Assembly (NCBI GenBank): GCA_964511535.1 | Contig: CAZEFW010000004.1 | Location: 62,001-126,000, forward strand | Source: CAZCFB01 sp964511535 | GTDB taxonomy: Bacteria > Myxococcota_A > Polyangia > GCA-2747355 > CAZCFB01 | Length of the DNA: 64,000 nucleotides | Direction of reading: 5' to 3' | In this document: in pieces, positions 61,024 to 64,000 of the stretch | Layout of the letters: each line of letters opens with the position of its first letter | Position numbering within the stretch: position 1 is the stretch's first letter | The notes under the pieces: model-generated | The model's input: the letters and a program-made list of their open reading frames with translations, nothing else | Told to the model about the DNA's origin: nothing | Databases searched by the model: none | Translations under genes and position numbers: made by a program

Positions 61024-61869
61024 CTACGACTGTTTGCCGCCCTGCTTGAGCCAGCGGATGACGCGCTTGAGGTCCATGACGCGGCCGTACTTGGTCTTGG
61101 ACCCGAGCAGCACCACGGTCAGGGTGCCCAGCCCGCGGGCCTTGAGCACCGTGGCCAGGCAGTAGCCGGCCGAGCTGTTGTAGCCCGTCTTGGAGGCGAG
61201 GAAGTGCAGGTTCTTCGCGCCCACCACCGGGTTGGTGTTGCGGTACACGATCTTCAGGTAGCCCTTGACCGGTTTGACCGTGTACTCGCTCTTGCCCATG
61301 ATCTTGGCCAGCGCCTTGACCTTGCTGGCGGCGCGGGCGATGCGGGCCACCTCCCAGGCGGTGCTCACGTTGCCGTGGTCGATGCCCACCGGGCCCTTGA
61401 AGGTGGTCTTCTTCAGGCCGTCGCGCCGGGCGCGCTCGTTCATGGCCTGAACCAGGGCGTTGGCGTGCAGGCCCACGGCCCGGCCCAGGGCCGAGACCGC
61501 CCGGTTATCAGAGGCCATGAGCGCGGCGTGCAGCAGGTCGCGGTTCTTGTAGACCCACTTGAGCTCCAGGCGGGTGCGGCACCCCTTGAGCGCCACCTTG
61601 TGATCTTCGCGGCTGATGGCGGTGCCCTTGTCGAGCTTGAGGCCCTTGTCCATCACCACCAGCGCCGCCTGCATCTTGGTCAGGCTGGCGATGGAGCGCA
61701 CCTCGGTGGCCTTGCGCGCCAGCAACGCCTTGCCGGTCTTGGTGTCCAGCACCAGCACGGCCTTGGAGTTGAGCACCGGTCCGCCGTCCTTTGACAGCGG
61801 GACCTTGTTGGCCCGGGCCACGCCCGGCAGGAGCAGGGCAGCGGCTATGAGCAGGATCCTGAACATCAT
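61024..61869 (-). CDS. pbpG: D-alanyl-D-alanine endopeptidase (PBP7-like)
   Basis: A 281-residue periplasmic peptidase of the S11 family. The signal peptide ends near 'LLPGVARA'. Ser62-x2-Lys65 (SLTK), Ser120-Asp-Asn122 (SDN) and 'SKTG' are the three active-site motifs. It cuts or trims peptidoglycan cross-links. Length fits PBP7 rather than PBP5 (no C-terminal anchor). Two consecutive ATG codons are possible starts. It lies 32 bp after the S9 peptidase gene in the same direction. Confidence 0.9.
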   Translation of the reverse strand: MMFRILLIAAALLLPGVARANKVPLSKDGGPVLNSKAVLVLDTKTGKALLARKATEVRSIASLTKMQAALVVMDKGLKLDKGTAISREDHKVALKGCRTRLELKWVYKNRDLLHAALMASDNRAVSALGRAVGLHANALVQAMNERARRDGLKKTTFKGPVGIDHGNVSTAWEVARIARAASKVKALAKIMGKSEYTVKPVKGYLKIVYRNTNPVVGAKNLHFLASKTGYNSSAGYCLATVLKARGLGTLTVVLLGSKTKYGRVMDLKRVIRWLKQGGKQS

Positions 61870-61900
61870 CCTTCCCTCAGGGTAACACCAACATCGCGGG

Positions 61901-63928
61901 TCACCGCAAATACCGGCCGAGCCAGTCGTGCATGGTGTTCCACCACAGCTCAATGTTCTGCGGCTTCTGCACGAAGTGATCCTCGTCCGGGAAGTAGAGC
62001 AGCCGCGAAGGGATCCCTTGCCGCTGCAGGGCAGTGAACATCTGGAACCCCTGCTCCACTGGCACGCGGTAGTCGTGCTGGCCGTGGATCACCAGGGTCG
62101 GGGTGCTCAGCTTTTCGGCGTAGGAGTGTGGCGACATCTTGCGGAACAGCTCGCGGTTGGTCCAGGGCGTGCCCTTCATGTCCCACTCCGGAAACCACAG
62201 CTCCTCGGTGGAGCCGTACTTCGACTCCATGTTGAACAGCCCGGCGTGGCTGATGATGCAGTTGAAGCGCGGGGTGTTGACCGCCACCCAGTTGGCCATG
62301 TACCCGCCGTACGACGCGCCCGCGGCGCAGATCTTGCCCTTCTTGACGTAGGGCAATTTCTCCATGGTATCGAGGCCTTTGATCACGTCGTGGTACGGCT
62401 TGCCGCCCCAGTCGCCGCGGATGGAGTCGGTGAACTTCTGGCCGAAGCCCACGCTGCCGTGGAAGTTGAGGCCGAAGATCACGTACCCCCTCGACGCGAA
62501 CATCTGCAGGTTCCAGCGCGGGTGGAAGCTGTCGCCGGTCATGCCCTGGGGTCCGCCGTGGATCATCATCATGGCCGGGTACTTGCGACCCTTCTTGAAG
62601 CCCGGGGGCCGGACCACAACAGCGTGGATCTTGTCGCCGTTGGCGCCCTTGTACCAGACATGCTCCGCTTTCTGAAAGTCGCACTTCTTCGGCAGCCAGG
62701 CGTTGAGCCGGGTCAGCGCCACGTCTCCCTTGCCGTCCGTGCCGATGGCGTGCACCTCGGGCGCCTGATCGGCGGCCTGGCGGGAGTAGACGATGCGCTT
62801 GCCGTCGCGCGAGATGTTCAGGCTCTTGGCGTACAGCCCCTGCGACAGCTGCTTAACGCCCGCGGCCGTGACCTGGTAAAGCTCCACGAAGCCGTGCCAC
62901 GGCGCGTTGAAGAACAGCCGGTCCGAGGCAGGGCCCCACTTCAGGTCGAACGGGTGTCCGGTGTACCCCTTTGTCCACTCCACCTCCTTGCCGGTCTTGC
63001 GGTGGCGCACCATGACCCGGGGGCGATCCGACTCGTAGCCGGCCCGCGGCATGGAGAGGTAGGCCAGGGACTTGCCGTCCGGCGAGTACCGCGGCGTATT
63101 GTCGTTCCCCTTCGAGCTGCTGATGCGGCGCGCCTTGCCGCCCGACAGGGGCACCTCGAACACGTCGTTGTTGGTGCTGGTGGCCACTACCTTGTCGGTG
63201 TTGGCCACGTAGGCCAGGTACTTTCCGTCGGGCGAGAAGTCGTAGTCCGGGTGGCCTCCCAGGGACACGGGCGGGGCGTCATGCGGCCCGGGGGTCATGT
63301 CCTTGACGCCGCTGCCGTCCACGTTGACCACGAACACATGGCTGCGGCGGGCGTCGCGCCAGTGGTTCCAGTGCCGGTAAAGCAGCCCGTCGATGACCAT
63401 CGCCTTGACCTTGCTCTTCTTCTTGGCGGCGAGCTTCTTCTCGTTGCACTCCTGCGCCTTCTTGCCCTTGCATTCGGGCCAGACAGAGGAGACGAAGGCC
63501 AGCCGCTTGCTGTCCGGGGACCAGACCGGCCCCCAGGCGCCAGTGGCCAGGGAGGTCAGCTTGCGCGCCTCGCCGCCCGAGGTGGGCAGCAGCCAGATCT
63601 GCGGGCCCTTGCCGCTGCGTCCGGACACGAACGCCAGGTACTTGCCGTCGGGGGAGTAGGCAGGGCTGCTCTCGCCGGCGGGGCTGTTGGTCAGCCGGCG
63701 CAGGTTGCCCGGGCCATCGCCCACGGTGACGCGCCAGATATGTTTCCCGTGACCGTTTTTGTCATAGTTGGCCTTCTTGATGACAAAGGCGGCCTCCTTG
63801 CCGGAGGGGTGCAAGCTCACCGAGCTGATCCACTTGATGGCGAGCAGATCCTTGATGGTCATCGGCTTGGCGTGGGCCGCCGGCGCAACCAGCACCAGGG
63901 CCAAAGACAGGGACAGAGCGCGACTCAT
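61901..63928 (-). CDS. S9-family prolyl oligopeptidase (DPP-like), exported
   Basis: A 675-residue protein with a signal peptide ('LSLALVLVAPAAHA'). Residues about 25-420 form a beta-propeller with TolB-like 'YSPDGKYLAFVSG' repeats. The C-terminal hydrolase has the nucleophile 'GASYGGYMA' (Ser at about 541), Asp in 'GQHDYRVPV' (about 617) and His in 'DEDHFVQKP' (about 647). It should cleave short peptides in the periplasm. The next 72 bp upstream hold its promoter region and no gene. Confidence 0.92.
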   Translation of the reverse strand: MSRALSLSLALVLVAPAAHAKPMTIKDLLAIKWISSVSLHPSGKEAAFVIKKANYDKNGHGKHIWRVTVGDGPGNLRRLTNSPAGESSPAYSPDGKYLAFVSGRSGKGPQIWLLPTSGGEARKLTSLATGAWGPVWSPDSKRLAFVSSVWPECKGKKAQECNEKKLAAKKKSKVKAMVIDGLLYRHWNHWRDARRSHVFVVNVDGSGVKDMTPGPHDAPPVSLGGHPDYDFSPDGKYLAYVANTDKVVATSTNNDVFEVPLSGGKARRISSSKGNDNTPRYSPDGKSLAYLSMPRAGYESDRPRVMVRHRKTGKEVEWTKGYTGHPFDLKWGPASDRLFFNAPWHGFVELYQVTAAGVKQLSQGLYAKSLNISRDGKRIVYSRQAADQAPEVHAIGTDGKGDVALTRLNAWLPKKCDFQKAEHVWYKGANGDKIHAVVVRPPGFKKGRKYPAMMMIHGGPQGMTGDSFHPRWNLQMFASRGYVIFGLNFHGSVGFGQKFTDSIRGDWGGKPYHDVIKGLDTMEKLPYVKKGKICAAGASYGGYMANWVAVNTPRFNCIISHAGLFNMESKYGSTEELWFPEWDMKGTPWTNRELFRKMSPHSYAEKLSTPTLVIHGQHDYRVPVEQGFQMFTALQRQGIPSRLLYFPDEDHFVQKPQNIELWWNTMHDWLGRYLR

Positions 63929-64000
63929 GGGGTCTCCTTGGGCTATCGACGCCGAATCATAGAAGAGAATTCAAGAAGGGCAACCCATCAACCAAAACGT
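63929..64000. other. Upstream region of the S9 peptidase gene
   Basis: A 72-bp stretch up to the window edge, richer in A+T than the coding DNA. It probably contains the S9 gene promoter on the minus strand. A GGAGA-type ribosome site lies just upstream of the start codon. No clear -35/-10 pair or repeat is visible. Confidence 0.3.

Overview
The window is very G+C-rich DNA, packed with protein-coding genes on both strands. It has no recognisable tRNA or rRNA gene, prophage, insertion sequence or CRISPR array. It looks chromosomal and most probably comes from a Myxococcota-type (deltaproteobacterial) bacterium. Four things suggest this: two proteins end in a Cys-hydrophobic-Arg-rich tail of the MYXO-CTERM kind; a site before recA closely resembles the Myxococcus xanthus LexA box; there are many lipoproteins with Asp/Pro/Ala-rich linkers and Cys-rich 'CDGLDNDCNG' or disintegrin-like repeats; and a GldA/F/G-type ABC operon is present. 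The lineage is an inference; no marker gene could be compared with a database.

Layout. 1-3491: two secreted Cys-rich proteins, the first cut by the window edge. 3597-9029: a KamA-type radical SAM enzyme overlapping the first of two tandem paralogous membrane glycosyltransferase-like genes, then a PfkB sugar kinase. 9165-13084 (minus): a cysteine-supply operon (Rrf2 regulator, cysK, cysE, larE, then a HAD phosphatase). 13236-22751: a thioredoxin-HEAT protein divergent from a KS-like pseudoenzyme, a CPBP protease, nadC, a cereblon-like CULT protein, an SGNH lipoprotein, a NUDIX hydrolase, a zinc-ribbon membrane protein, ElbB and a spermidine-synthase-like membrane protein. 22779-27509 (minus): ABC/GldG/DUF4340 operon. 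27663-35547 (minus): surface proteins, including a lipoprotein-pilin fusion, a MopE-like/LamG lipoprotein, a trypsin with a MYXO-CTERM-like tail, and a PQQ-like propeller coupled to a NapH-like polyferredoxin. 35712-39415 (minus): tungstate/molybdate ABC transporter overlapping an intradiol-dioxygenase-like lipoprotein. 39467-45171: lipoprotein, MYXO-CTERM protein, Gph-like phosphatase, orphan histidine kinase and PP2C phosphatase. 45308-48344: cinA-thpR-recA. 48417-63928: ASST-like protein, GST, DUF3179 protein, beta-barrels, a large hydrolase lipoprotein, a secreted FHA protein, a small HExxH protein, ssb, PBP7-like peptidase and an S9 peptidase.

The strongest undescribed signal is a family of short intergenic elements. 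Each has tandem heptamers (CCTCAAG or CCTGAAG), usually a CC spacer, and a hairpin of about 7 bp with a 3-nt loop, often GNA. Stem sequence differs from site to site while pairing is kept. Copies lie near 9119, 39415, 42633, 44241, 58428 and 60801, and one lies inside the start of a coding sequence at 53265. A second family is a REP-like palindrome at 6406 and 35597-35702. No gap without a gene exceeds about 300 bases; the larger gaps hold these elements.
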